Positions 18,017 to 28,065 of a stretch of DNA of 64,000 nucleotides are shown one piece after another. Source of the DNA: Hondaea fermentalgiana (taxonomy: Eukaryota > Sar > Bigyra > Thraustochytrida > Thraustochytriidae); NCBI GenBank assembly GCA_014084085.1, contig NPFB01000008.1:439246-503245 (forward strand), in the 5' to 3' direction. Position 1 is the stretch's first letter; each line of letters starts with the position of its first letter. Both the position numbers and the translations under genes were made by a program. Below the pieces are notes generated by a model. That model worked only from the letters and a program-made list of their open reading frames with translations, did no database searches and was not told where the DNA came from.

Positions 18017-21000
18017 TTATCGGGCTTTCTTCTTGGACCTTTTCGCTTCGTCCGACGCAAAAGTATCCATCGTAGCTTCCCCAGATTCGATGGCATGGTC
18101 CAGCGAGGACGATTCATTCGTCTTTTTCAGGTCTTCTTGGCGCTTTCGCTCTAAAATGTCAAATTCTTCCGCAGTTGTGGCCCTCTTCCACACGCGAATG
18201 ACCTGTTTGCGCGTCCCGTGATCCGTCCACACTTCGTCTGGACGCTGAATAATCCCAAGCTCGCGCCGTAACGACTTTGCAAGTTGCCACGGAATCTCTG
18301 GCTTGTGTGCCTTGCACGCGTTTGCAACCATTTTCATTGGACATTTTCCCGTGTCTGCGAGAAGATCGTCCATGAGCTGCTCAAAGGCAGCCTCCAAGGC
18401 CTCCTGCTCCGAACCATCTTCGCTTCCAAGATAGCCTTCGGTCCTCGTCTGGACCTGGATCTCGGCACGCCGCTCGTTGTGCTCATCGACCCCTTCGCTG
18501 GACACTGCCAAACGTTCTGTTCCCTCATGTTCCTGCGTCGACCGTGCTGATGGTTTCGCATGTTCATTCTCGTCGGCGTCCTTTTCAGCGTGTGCCTCTA
18601 CTTCTGATTTTGCCCCGTATCCCGCGGTCTCATCTGCTTTGCGAGGTGTATGCGCGATAACTGTCGGCATGACAATCCCTTGACCAGGATGCTGACCTGC
18701 ACTGGGGGCGGAACCTTGACTTCTACTCGAACCCTTTGGTTGATGTGGACTTGTGCCAAGGCCATGAGGAGAACCATTTGGCAAACTTTTGGAAGCTCCC
18801 ACATTGTGACGTAAACTACTACTGCTACGGCTACCGCCGCCGCTGCTGCTGGTGCTACTGCTGGTGCTACTGACTTCGCTACTGCTCACGTCACTGCTCG
18901 TCTCACTCATGTCGCCATTTTGCAATGCGGCATGGGTTTTCCGACCAGCGATCGGCTCGGCAAGCTTGGCCTCCGCAAGACGAGGACTCACAGCATGATC
19001 ATTACGCTGCAAAGACAAAGAAAGCTGAGGAGGCATTGTCAGATTTGGCATTGTCTTGCTCATCGCACCAGGCCTTGGTGATGTCAGCGCGACATGCGTT
19101 GCGTTTTGCGGCGACGCTTTAGAGGTCCCGAGAAGCTTTGGCGCTGACTTGGTCATCTCGGCATCAATACCAGTCGCAGGGGCAGCATCATCAGCGAGCG
19201 CAGCCAGAACAAGATTGAGCTTTGCGTGAAGGTCTGCGATTTGCGACTCAAGACGCCGCTGGTTCACCGTCACTTGCTCAATTCGCGCTCTTTCGAGCGC
19301 TGCCGCGTCTTCCTTTGACGTGTCACGAGGCTTTACATCAGGCTCTCCCAACGGAGCTCCTGGGCCATAGAGCGCCCATAGGTACATGGCCACCGGGTCA
19401 GTAAAGAGCTGTGAAAGATCAGCATAATTGAAGGTCGCTACAAGGGGAGCGACCTCGAGCTTGCGAAAGGGGACCACATTGCCTTCTCGCGGAAGACTCA
19501 GCACCTCGTGCACCGTGATGAGCTCGTTGTATGTTGCTTCAAGCGAGGGTCTCACCCGCTCCGCGTCATCAGGCGTGAGAAAGGCGCACATCGGATCGAC
19601 TTTCGAAGAATGTGGCTTCCCCTTGACACAGCCCAGCGCCTTCTTCATTTGAAACCACGTCGCATGCATGTCTGCACTAATCGTATCGTCCAGCATCTTG
19701 TCATCAGCACCTCGCTGGACCTCCTCGTAAGCTCCAAGGACGATACCAAGGAGCACGTTGAGGAGGAGAATTGCAGCGATAAACATGAACCCAAAGTAAT
19801 ACATGGAAATTGGCAAAAAGGCCCACCATGTGAGTTGGTCTGTGTTCACCAAATCAAGAAACTCGCTGTAGTCCACGCCCACGGTCATGAGAACCACGAC
19901 AGAGCCAAATGCCGAAATTGGTGTGCGGAAATATTCACTCTTGTTTGCAAACATGATCCAACCGACCACGACATAGCCGCAGACGACGAGGAAAAGAATC
20001 GTTCCAAAGTGATAAAGTGTGGTCCACGCGCGACTGATTGTCCGCGAAACAATTCCCAGGCGACCATGAAAGGATATACAACGGAAAAGGCGGAAAAAGG
20101 CCACGAGTAAGCACATGGTGTTGCAAATGTCAAAGAGCGAATCGAGATTTGCCACCTTGAGCAGGTACGCGGCAAGTAGGACCTGGTCAGGAAGCTCACC
20201 GCTCGCGGCGTCGAGGCTGGCAATGTAGGTGACAACCTCGTTTCGCAGCACGTACACACGAACTTGCAGCATAATCACCAGAACTGCCAAGGTAAGTCCG
20301 AAGACATCCACCAGGTTCCAGAAGCTTGTCGCGTAGTCCGTCATGCCCTCCCACACGCTAGTCAATAAGTGGCCCCCGCCTCCATGCTGACCTCGTTTCG
20401 TAATTTTGCGACGATAGAGCGCTGCTTTGACGCAAAGGAAGACTTCAATGGCCTCACGCATCACCTTGACGGTGACAGCAAGTACAAAGAGAATTTCGAG
20501 AGTCACTCGAAATTGCCACGGCATGCCCCCTGCAAGGCGCACGGACTCGCTCAGTGTATCAAAGACACCTGCCCATACAATAACGTCATGCTGCATCCCT
20601 CCGGTCTGCTGTAGCAGGAAGCGGATTTGAATACTCGAATACAAATGCGTGTTGGGATTGTACAGACTCAACAGAACTATGGTCTCTGCCGTGCTCGCAT
20701 TCAACCAGTCTCCCGCGCGCAGATCGCTTGTGCGCTCCAGAATACGCGAGCGATTCACGTACTGACGTGCTCCGGAGGTTGTCATCTGGACAACCGGCAA
20801 GGGCTCAAAGATAAAGTTCGTGCGCGAACCCTGCACTAGAGGCGTTGGTCCTTGCAGCATTGACGACATTTCTGTATCGACGTCGCTGCTCAAGAAGGCG
20901 TTCATCTGTGGCCATCGTGGACAATCCGCGAAGAATTTGGCCTCTGTCGCTTCACAGTCCACCGTAAAGTTTTTGCGACGTTGCGCCAAAGTCACCCCTG

Positions 21001-21526
21001 ACACGATCTTGTTAAAGGCCAAAACGGTGCCCTCACCGTTCCAGAACCTTGCGACAATGACCTCATCGAACCATGCCCAAAAGTCTGCTGCAGAGGAGAT
21101 ATCCTCAATGCTGTGGCCCTCGCCCCATTGCTGACGTTCAATCCACTCACGGGATTCTGCTACGAGCTCTCCACGATTCGTGCGGGGGTAGCAAAGATTG
21201 ATGCCGACGTAAATCATCAAAAAGCAGATATAGGCCATCAAGGCACAGCACTTGTTTTTGTGACGGATTCGTCGTTCGAGTTTTTGAAGCTCCTCGTCCA
21301 AGGGAACACGCGCTTCGCCTTCAAAGCGTGGACCGTCATACATGCCGCCTCGAGAGGCTTCGAGGGCTCGCCATTCATCAAAGGAAAGTTTTTGATCGTG
21401 GTCCTTGTCCATGGCCTGGAACTTGGCCAAAGCCTGTTGTTCTGCAAGTGATGCGGCATCTCGGGTTGGCGACCCTAACATTGGTAGCGCAGGTATTTGC
21501 GGCTGAGGAAATGCTGCTGATGACAT
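18017..21526 (-). CDS. PKD2: Polycystin-like (TRPP/PKD2) cation channel with N-terminal EF-hand
   Basis: This 1169-residue protein is a six-helix TRPP-type channel, in other protists mostly found in cilia. An EF-hand loop at about 40-51 (DKDHDQKLSFDE) has acidic residues at positions 1, 3, 5 and 12. S1 is about 93-113 (ALMAYICFLMIYVGINL); a large extracellular polycystin domain with Cys and Trp residues follows to about 330. S2-S6 follow, with SFWNLVDVFGL, a pore region PISAFGSVVVLMTVGVDYSEF and S6 FGFMFIAAILLLNVLLGIVLGAYEEV. The C-terminal half (from about 660) is cytosolic, Ser-rich and partly coiled. Animal polycystin-2 has its EF-hand after S6; here one precedes S1. The gene diverges from CCDC96. 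Ion selectivity cannot be read. Confidence 0.88.
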   Translation of the reverse strand: MSSAAFPQPQIPALPMLGSPTRDAASLAEQQALAKFQAMDKDHDQKLSFDEWRALEASRGGMYDGPRFEGEARVPLDEELQKLERRIRHKNKCCALMAYICFLMIYVGINLCYPRTNRGELVAESREWIERQQWGEGHSIEDISSAADFWAWFDEVIVARFWNGEGTVLAFNKIVSGVTLAQRRKNFTVDCEATEAKFFADCPRWPQMNAFLSSDVDTEMSSMLQGPTPLVQGSRTNFIFEPLPVVQMTTSGARQYVNRSRILERTSDLRAGDWLNASTAETIVLLSLYNPNTHLYSSIQIRFLLQQTGGMQHDVIVWAGVFDTLSESVRLAGGMPWQFRVTLEILFVLAVTVKVMREAIEVFLCVKAALYRRKITKRGQHGGGGHLLTSVWEGMTDYATSFWNLVDVFGLTLAVLVIMLQVRVYVLRNEVVTYIASLDAASGELPDQVLLAAYLLKVANLDSLFDICNTMCLLVAFFRLFRCISFHGRLGIVSRTISRAWTTLYHFGTILFLVVCGYVVVGWIMFANKSEYFRTPISAFGSVVVLMTVGVDYSEFLDLVNTDQLTWWAFLPISMYYFGFMFIAAILLLNVLLGIVLGAYEEVQRGADDKMLDDTISADMHATWFQMKKALGCVKGKPHSSKVDPMCAFLTPDDAERVRPSLEATYNELITVHEVLSLPREGNVVPFRKLEVAPLVATFNYADLSQLFTDPVAMYLWALYGPGAPLGEPDVKPRDTSKEDAAALERARIEQVTVNQRRLESQIADLHAKLNLVLAALADDAAPATGIDAEMTKSAPKLLGTSKASPQNATHVALTSPRPGAMSKTMPNLTMPPQLSLSLQRNDHAVSPRLAEAKLAEPIAGRKTHAALQNGDMSETSSDVSSSEVSSTSSSTSSSGGGSRSSSSLRHNVGASKSLPNGSPHGLGTSPHQPKGSSRSQGSAPSAGQHPGQGIVMPTVIAHTPRKADETAGYGAKSEVEAHAEKDADENEHAKPSARSTQEHEGTERLAVSSEGVDEHNERRAEIQVQTRTEGYLGSEDGSEQEALEAAFEQLMDDLLADTGKCPMKMVANACKAHKPEIPWQLAKSLRRELGIIQRPDEVWTDHGTRKQVIRVWKRATTAEEFDILERKRQEDLKKTNESSSLDHAIESGEATMDTFASDEAKRSKKKAR

Positions 21527-22265
21527 GGTGAAGTTCTGGCTTCAGACTTGCTTCATGTACCTGTCAGCAAGTTGCTTTTGTTGCTCGCGTGTGGATCGAA
21601 GCGAAGCAAAGCAGCGCCTCGTCCGTCCGCGAGCCAAACGCTATGCCAGTCAGGAACGTCGAGACGCTCGTCCTCCCTCGAACTTTCGTGCACTCCCTGA
21701 CCTGACAGGGTCTTGCTTTCTCGCTCGCTCGCTCGCTCGCTTGCTTTCCGAAAGTGCATAAAGTTGAGTGGGACGCAGCTCGTACGATGGTCCTGATGAT
21801 GCCGTTACGGTCGCATATCGTGCACGAAAGTCAAAGTTCTGAAAGTTCATCTCCAGAAAACAGACATAAAAACTTTTTGTTCCGTCAACGGATACATTCC
21901 AAAGTCGTGGCGAAAGGGGCAGCCTCTCCAACTAAGAATGCATGCTTCATCGCCGCTGAGCACGCACGCATAGCGTCGTTTAATAGCCAGCCAGGAAGGG
22001 CCTTCTCTCACACCCGTTTGCCTTTGGCATCTATCTACTTCGCTTGTTTCTTGGCTACTTTCTCTAAAGGGAGCGCAAGGAAAGCAAGGCTTGAAGTCTC
22101 GTCCAGGGCCAAGGCGAGGCGCGGCGCGGCGCGGCGCGGCTGCGACGTGGCACGGCGGAGGGTTGAAGCTTGTACAGTGGCGCTAAAGGCAGACGCGCCA
22201 TCCATCCAGAAGCCGTTCAGCCATTTAGGCAGCCAAGCAGTCGCAAATACCTTGCATTGGCCAGA
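21527..22265. promoter_or_regulatory. Divergent promoter region between two ciliary genes
   Basis: These 739 bp separate the start codons of the polycystin-like channel (minus) and CCDC96 (plus). It holds (CTCG)n at about 21719-21742 near the channel side and a GGCGC run at about 22117-22141 near the CCDC96 side. Short frames within it show no domain. Co-regulation of the two genes is inferred from the layout only. Confidence 0.5.
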
Positions 22266-24116
22266 ATGGTGTTGAAGGATGTGCGCGTTCTGACTGCGGA
22301 CGATGAGGAGGCAGCGAACAAGGCGCGCGACGATGGCTTCGATATCGTTCAAGCTGCCACAAAGGAGATGCCGGGTCTCGCCGTCAAACAACGAGCTGAC
22401 GGTGAAGAAGGTCAAGCCGTGGTTGAGTTTGCTGTCGCCTTCGGTCCCGACGATATCCCTCCTGGCTTTCGTGCAGCAGGGCCTAATCTTCAAGAATTCG
22501 TCAAAGTTCTTCATGCTCAGTTGCAGCAGCAGCAAAAGCAACAAGAGGGAGAGGGATCGGAAACCAAAGACGGCGAGAACATTGAAGAAAAGACCCAAGA
22601 GAATGCTGCCATTGAAGATGAAATTCTGCTCTGCGTCCGAGAGAGTAATGACCCTTTAGAGCTTAGCAAGTGCGCCATCACTGCAGTGGAATTCTTGCCT
22701 GCTGGGATCTTTTCCAAAACTGGCTTTGAAGTGGTTACAATCGCGAGTGATGTCTTGGCGCTCGGATTTCGCAACGTTGCAGCAGCTCCATTGCCCGAGG
22801 CCAATAACGAGGAAAAGATGGCAACGGACGAGGGGGAGAGCAAAAGCGAAGATATGGACGCCAACATCGACGAATCAAAGGAAGAATCCAAGGATGATGC
22901 TCCGATGAATGAAGCATCCAAAAAGGAAGAGCTCGATGATCAAGGAGAAGCGGAAGATGATGACGACGAAGATGACGACGAAGAAGAAGAGGATGGGGAC
23001 GAGTGGCAGACGCGGCCAGACGCCGCCGGGTTTGAGCAAGCCGAAAAGCTTGAGGCTGGTGCTCTTGATGGCGAGCTTGGCGAGTGCATCTTGCCAAGCG
23101 CCGAGAGCAAATCCAATGAGCTTGAAGAAGCGGAGCGTCGTGCGCAGGCGGCCCGTATCGCTGAATTGATTGACAAAGCACGTGCAGAGAGAGAATCACT
23201 CACGCAGGCAAACGGGTGGCTCCAGCGAGACTTGGTGTCGCTTCTTCAAGCGAAGCAGGCCCAACACGCGACGGACACCGGAAGCACATCGGATCTGCAT
23301 GGGACTGACACCGCCGGAGATTCTTTCGACCAAGAGGCAGAGCAAAAGTACAAGAACGCTCTGTCTGCATATCGAGATGCACGCGACACCCTGCACCGCA
23401 CGCAAGAGTCGTATGATGGTGTGGCAATGCAGCTGCAATCCAAGCTAGATGCCAAAGAGAAAAAGTGCGACGAGATTCAATCATCCTTTGCGCACTTCAA
23501 GCGTGAAATTGCCAAACAGGCAGAAAACTCGCGGTCCGGTAAGCCGATCCCCATTCACATTATTGACCAGTTCGAGACCGCAGAGCGAGCCAAGGCCGGC
23601 GAGCTTGAGAAGATCCGTCTTCGGAATCTGCATTTGAGGGCCGAACTGAACAAGCTGGAAAAAGCATTGCAGAATAAGGAACGTCTCGCCGACGGCCTAC
23701 ACTTGATCGACTTTGAGCAACTCAAGATTGAGAACCAGGCGCTGAGTGAGAAGATCGAAGAGCGCAACGAGGATCTTGCCAAGCTCAATAAAAAGACCAC
23801 GACCACAGTGCAGGTGCTCACACATCTCAAAGAAAAGCTCGTGTTCGTGCAGTCCGAGGCTGTTCAGCTCGGCGACGAGCTCAAGGTCCTCGACAAGGAG
23901 CTTCAGCTCAGTCGTGATCAGCTTAACCAGAGCAAGAGGCAGAGAGACCAGCTCCGATCCGGCAACACCAAGAAACGCGAAAGCCAAGGATTCTTCAAGT
24001 CAACGCTCCTCGTGGAGGACTTTAAGAAGCGAGCGCAAGAAATCAAGGCGCTCAAGCGATCCATTCAGGATCTCCAACAAAAGCATGCAAATCTAACAGG
24101 AAGCAGAGATGAGTAA
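22266..24116 (+). CDS. CCDC96: CCDC96/CFAP184-like axonemal coiled-coil protein
   Basis: CCDC96 works with CCDC113 at the base of radial spokes and the nexin-dynein region of motile cilia. The 616-residue protein has a variable N-terminus, an acidic stretch (about 195-290, with DDDDEDDDEEEED), and a coiled-coil C-terminal half. The conserved block is recognisable: SSFAHFKREIAKQAENSRSG, KPIPIHIIDQFETAER, then KERLADGLHLIDFEQLKIENQ and ALSEKIEERNEDLAKLNKKT. I chose the ATG at 22266 (MVLKDVRVLTADDEE); the frame is open upstream but has no ATG. Its 3' end lies only 84 bp from the convergent INCENP-like gene, so the 3' UTRs probably overlap. Confidence 0.88.
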   Translation: MVLKDVRVLTADDEEAANKARDDGFDIVQAATKEMPGLAVKQRADGEEGQAVVEFAVAFGPDDIPPGFRAAGPNLQEFVKVLHAQLQQQQKQQEGEGSETKDGENIEEKTQENAAIEDEILLCVRESNDPLELSKCAITAVEFLPAGIFSKTGFEVVTIASDVLALGFRNVAAAPLPEANNEEKMATDEGESKSEDMDANIDESKEESKDDAPMNEASKKEELDDQGEAEDDDDEDDDEEEEDGDEWQTRPDAAGFEQAEKLEAGALDGELGECILPSAESKSNELEEAERRAQAARIAELIDKARAERESLTQANGWLQRDLVSLLQAKQAQHATDTGSTSDLHGTDTAGDSFDQEAEQKYKNALSAYRDARDTLHRTQESYDGVAMQLQSKLDAKEKKCDEIQSSFAHFKREIAKQAENSRSGKPIPIHIIDQFETAERAKAGELEKIRLRNLHLRAELNKLEKALQNKERLADGLHLIDFEQLKIENQALSEKIEERNEDLAKLNKKTTTTVQVLTHLKEKLVFVQSEAVQLGDELKVLDKELQLSRDQLNQSKRQRDQLRSGNTKKRESQGFFKSTLLVEDFKKRAQEIKALKRSIQDLQQKHANLTGSRDE

Positions 24117-24200
24117 TCTAAAAAAGTGAATATGCAGAAGCTGTCCATTCCAAGGCTCGAAATACTCGGAATGAGCATGCATGTGAATGAGTTTACATGT

Positions 24201-27200
24201 TTACTCGAGGCCAAGATCCTTGCGATACTGTTTGGTCTCCTTGAGTGTAAGACCATCCTTGAGCCAGATACCGGAGCTCCCGCGCGACTTGTAACGCTTT
24301 TTGGAGCTTTTAAAGATGACCTCAAGATCGCACGGGGGAATCTTGCCAAAGATCTTATCGGGATCCCGACGCTCATCAAAGTATTGACGATGCAGCGCAC
24401 GCTGCAGGTTCGCCTTTTGTGCCCATTCTGGCACGGGCTTTTGGGGAGTTTCGCTCTCTGAGGGACTCGAAAGCGAGTCATCATCATCGTCGCTTGCGTC
24501 GGTGAGGGCGTAGTTGTCTGCTTCTCGCCGCTCGTCCAGCTGGTCATCTCGCTCAATGTCGCTCTCTGCCACCGCCGAGCTCTCTTCGCGCTCCTTTTCG
24601 ACCCGGTTCATGGAGGGCGCAATATCGACGAGCGAATGCTTTTGGGGCTTGCTTGAGAGATCCGCGGAACTCGAGCTTTCCACGAAATGTGCGACTTCTT
24701 TCTGCTGTGGCGATGGCGGCGATGGCGGCGGCGGCAAACCGGGACTGCTTATCTCTTTTGTGATGTTCGTGGGAACAACATTCGGCTTTGCTATTGCAAA
24801 TCCTGTCGCGCCTGATGATACGGCAGCACCACCACCGCCACTTGTAGACTGTGCGGAAGAGTTTCCACTTGTCGACACTGCGACAGGAGGGGCGATCTTC
24901 TTCTTCAAGAAGCGGAACGAGCTCGACGACGAAGTTGTCGACGATGCAGGCTGTGCAGTCTCCTCTGTTGATTCATTGTCGGCCTGCGCTTGGCGGGACT
25001 TCATTCGCATCTCCTGCATGAGACGGAGTTTCTCGCGACGCTCGTGTTCCAGACGCTCCATCTTCTCTTTGGCAATCTGAGCCTTCTTCAGCGCTGGTAC
25101 CACACCCTTTACTCGGGGCGGTTTGCCCGAGGTTGTTTTATCGACAGGGATCTTCTTCACGAACGAGGTCAGACCGCGGATGATGTTACTTGGTACCGTC
25201 CCACGCGGCGGCACCCCGACTTCCTTCTTGGCCGATGAAGGTCCAGGGGTCTTTGTGGTGTCATCCATGGAGCCCGACGAGACTTCGTGGGTTAGCTGGG
25301 ATGAGGGGCGAGTCACTGCCGCCACCGGGATCTTCTCGTCGCTGGATTTGTTCGAAATCGCAGAAGTGGACACAGATCGGGTGATAGAGACGGTAGGGCT
25401 TTCCTCCTTAGCTGCAGCGATTTTCGCGGATGGGGCGTTGCGCATACGGTCAATGGCTCGTTTCCGGGCCTCTTCGCGCATTTGCTCTGCTTCTTGGAGA
25501 ACGTCTTGCGATGTAGGTGCCGTGCTCGACATACGGCGAATACGATTCTCCATCTCCTCGAGTAGTTGCTGTTTACGACCCCCTTCGCTGGAGTCCGCCC
25601 GAGCATCCTCGGCCCCTTGTCCTGGTGTGTTGGATGACGACGATGACGAGGTGAAGCTCGAGCGCGCGACACCCATGCGAGACCCACGTTGTGAGTTGCC
25701 AAGCTGCGACGCGATGCTTGGCGAGCTCTCGAGCCCAGCAGAAGAAACTGAAGCAGACCGAATCTTGCCCTCACGAACACGCAGTGACTTGACCATCGCT
25801 GGCGAAGGCGGCTCGAGATCAGCTTCTGCCGGCTCCACGGACTGCCGCTGCGTCGCATCGAGCGAATTCTGAGCCGATTGTGATAATGAAGACTGACGAC
25901 TTGCCAGACTTCGCACAGTAGTGGTGCCGGATGGCTGTGGTGTGAGCGTTTTCGATCCGCTTGCAAGAATGGACTTGGCAACACTCGACACAGACGCAGA
26001 TTTTGGCGGCGGCGGCGGTGTCATTGCCCGCTCGTGCTCATCCGAAAGTTTTCGCCGTTTCGTTTCCTCTCCGTCTCGGCCAGAAGGTGCCGATTCCAAA
26101 GAGTTTTTGCGTGTCGAATCGGGAGTTTGCGGTCCATTCGCAGAACCACTGGCCTCGAGGCTAGTTGCAAGATTCGAGGGCCGAACCGATGGCGATGCAG
26201 ACGTCATTGCCTCGATGCCTTCATCTTTCGATTCTGGAGAGGGCGGTGTACTTGCTCTGGAAAGCGCATAAGGTCGCGCAGGTAAGGCAGGTGGATGGTC
26301 TTCTTCTTGGGCGTCCTGCTTGGAAATGTCCTTCTTGCCGGGCGGTGTTTTGAAAGCAGGGGATTTGTTCTTTTCGTCCGCAGTCTTTTGCTCCTCCTCA
26401 TCGACTTGCACGCTGCTCTTGGCTGCATCTTCTTTCGGCGTGGAAGAATTTTTAACAATCGCGGCGACTGTGCCTTCGGCATCGTCATCAGTTGCTGTTG
26501 TCAGAGACTGGCTCTGGAGTCTATGTGCCTCATCGATTTCCCCTTGATCGTTGCCTTCGGCCTTGGACGCAGCGTCGGCGGACTCACTGTTTTCATGATC
26601 ATCTTTCTCTGAAGAAGCAGGGCCGGCAGTTTCCGCTAGAGCTGCAGGGCCAGTGTTATCAGAGGGTTCGGTACCAGTAACGTCGATGTCAGCGTCGCTG
26701 TCGTCATGTTTTTCATCGTTCTGGTCATCCTCGTCATCGCCAGCATCGCCCGCAAGCTCTTGCTCACGTTCCCATGCCTCTTTTGCCTCACGGTTAGCCT
26801 CGGTGGCCATATCCGAGGCTAAAAGCTCGGCAACATCCGCCTTTAAACGATAACCCTTGAAAGAGATGCCGCGCTTTTTAAGTGCAGCCTTAATCTTGGC
26901 GACGGTGAGCTGCGTGCATTCATCGATGAAGTCGGCAGAGGTTTTCGGTTGAGGAGGTGGACCAGCCCCAGCGACGCGCAGCTTTTTGCCGGCGTCGCTC
27001 TGGTTGCTGATTCGCTTGAGCTCGGCCACCCCCTCGTCCGACTTACGCTTGCGGTTTGAGGACGGAACGGGCGCAAAGGAGCCTATGGCAATGTTGGCGA
27101 CGGCCATGGATGACTCGCGGCGCTTGATGTTTCGCTTGACGTCCTCGGCGGTCTCTGCGCTGACGCGCCGATTAGGGGCGTCCGCGGCCCCATTTTCCTT

Positions 27201-27473
27201 GTCCTCCTGCTTGAGCACCTTGTGCATGACGTCTTGGTCATAGGTGTTGAACTTTGTTCGGTTTGTTGACTTGTCGCGCAACACCTTGGGGTCGCAGTCC
27301 TTGATGTTGGACAAGATGAGTCCTCCACGCTCTGCAAACTGTCCACGAGCCCATTGCAGGTGCTTCTCGAGCTCTCTGTCGAGCTCCCGCTTCTTGCTCT
27401 CCCCCAGCCGAGACAAGTTGTCCAGGATTTGGTTCACGATGTTGCCCTCGCCCGTCTGCTGCTGGGTCATCAT
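24201..27473 (-). CDS. INCENP: INCENP-like chromosomal passenger protein with a SAP-like segment
   Basis: INCENP scaffolds the chromosomal passenger complex and activates Aurora kinase through its C-terminal IN-box. The 1090-residue protein ends in a clear IN-box (about 1020-1070): VPEWAQKANLQRALHRQYFD, then DPDKIFGKIPPCDLEVIF, then KSSKKRYKSRGSSGIW. The terminal SS.W is the usual Aurora phosphorylation element. The N-terminus (10-65; NIVNQILDNLSRLGESKKRE) is helical. At about 187-221, TQLTVAKIKAALKKRGISFKG resembles a SAP DNA-binding helix-extended-loop-helix. The middle is long, Ser/Thr/Pro-rich and disordered, with a basic-acidic helix at about 835-880 like the single alpha helix of INCENP. 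The ATG at 27473 (MMTQQQTGEG) is the first in frame. Confidence 0.82.
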   Translation of the reverse strand: MMTQQQTGEGNIVNQILDNLSRLGESKKRELDRELEKHLQWARGQFAERGGLILSNIKDCDPKVLRDKSTNRTKFNTYDQDVMHKVLKQEDKENGAADAPNRRVSAETAEDVKRNIKRRESSMAVANIAIGSFAPVPSSNRKRKSDEGVAELKRISNQSDAGKKLRVAGAGPPPQPKTSADFIDECTQLTVAKIKAALKKRGISFKGYRLKADVAELLASDMATEANREAKEAWEREQELAGDAGDDEDDQNDEKHDDSDADIDVTGTEPSDNTGPAALAETAGPASSEKDDHENSESADAASKAEGNDQGEIDEAHRLQSQSLTTATDDDAEGTVAAIVKNSSTPKEDAAKSSVQVDEEEQKTADEKNKSPAFKTPPGKKDISKQDAQEEDHPPALPARPYALSRASTPPSPESKDEGIEAMTSASPSVRPSNLATSLEASGSANGPQTPDSTRKNSLESAPSGRDGEETKRRKLSDEHERAMTPPPPPKSASVSSVAKSILASGSKTLTPQPSGTTTVRSLASRQSSLSQSAQNSLDATQRQSVEPAEADLEPPSPAMVKSLRVREGKIRSASVSSAGLESSPSIASQLGNSQRGSRMGVARSSFTSSSSSSNTPGQGAEDARADSSEGGRKQQLLEEMENRIRRMSSTAPTSQDVLQEAEQMREEARKRAIDRMRNAPSAKIAAAKEESPTVSITRSVSTSAISNKSSDEKIPVAAVTRPSSQLTHEVSSGSMDDTTKTPGPSSAKKEVGVPPRGTVPSNIIRGLTSFVKKIPVDKTTSGKPPRVKGVVPALKKAQIAKEKMERLEHERREKLRLMQEMRMKSRQAQADNESTEETAQPASSTTSSSSSFRFLKKKIAPPVAVSTSGNSSAQSTSGGGGAAVSSGATGFAIAKPNVVPTNITKEISSPGLPPPPSPPSPQQKEVAHFVESSSSADLSSKPQKHSLVDIAPSMNRVEKEREESSAVAESDIERDDQLDERREADNYALTDASDDDDDSLSSPSESETPQKPVPEWAQKANLQRALHRQYFDERRDPDKIFGKIPPCDLEVIFKSSKKRYKSRGSSGIWLKDGLTLKETKQYRKDLGLE

Positions 27474-28065
27474 CGTCCCAGGCCGCGCCCGCGCTTCTCG
27501 CCCGCGCGACGCCAGGAGATAGATCTCGCCGCGCCGCCAGGGAGCCGAGCTCGCGGCACGCGGGTCCTGCCGCACTGCGCCGCGCCCTCGGGCCGCGCTC
27601 TCGCTCGCTCGGCGTCCGCTCGCCTCGCTTTCGGGTCTGCGCCGCGACTGTTTCGACCCGGCGGTTTTACAATTCCTTAGGCCCGTTCATCGCGGTTAGG
27701 CCTCTTTGCCTCGCCTAGCGCGCTGCTACGGCCGCCTACCTGGCTCGCCACGTTGCCCCGGCAAGGCGAGAGGGGCGTGTTCTCGGAGGCCGCGAGGGCG
27801 CGAGATGCAGGGGCCAGATGTGCAGATCTATCTGGCAGCCTAGCAGAGGGCGTGCGTCGTTGCTTGGTGCGCTCGCCTATGCTCTGGTGGCGAAGGAATG
27901 GCGAGTGTCGTCGATTATCGTCACCGATCGATCCCGTATCGGGACAAGAAAAACGGAGAGAGAGGCCAGCCAACTCGAGTGAAGAACCAGAGATTGATGA
28001 ACAAGGCAGAAGCAGGCAAGCGATAACAGCGAGCAAGGGTAGTTTATACTTCTTTATGAGGAGGC
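27474..28065. promoter_or_regulatory. Intergenic region, INCENP upstream / ferlin downstream
   Basis: About 590 bp without a recognised gene. The INCENP side (27480-27650) is GC-rich with CTCGCTCGG-type repeats; TTAGGCC occurs at 27677 and 27697. The remainder from about 27900 is AT-richer and likely holds the ferlin 3' UTR. Confidence 0.45.
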
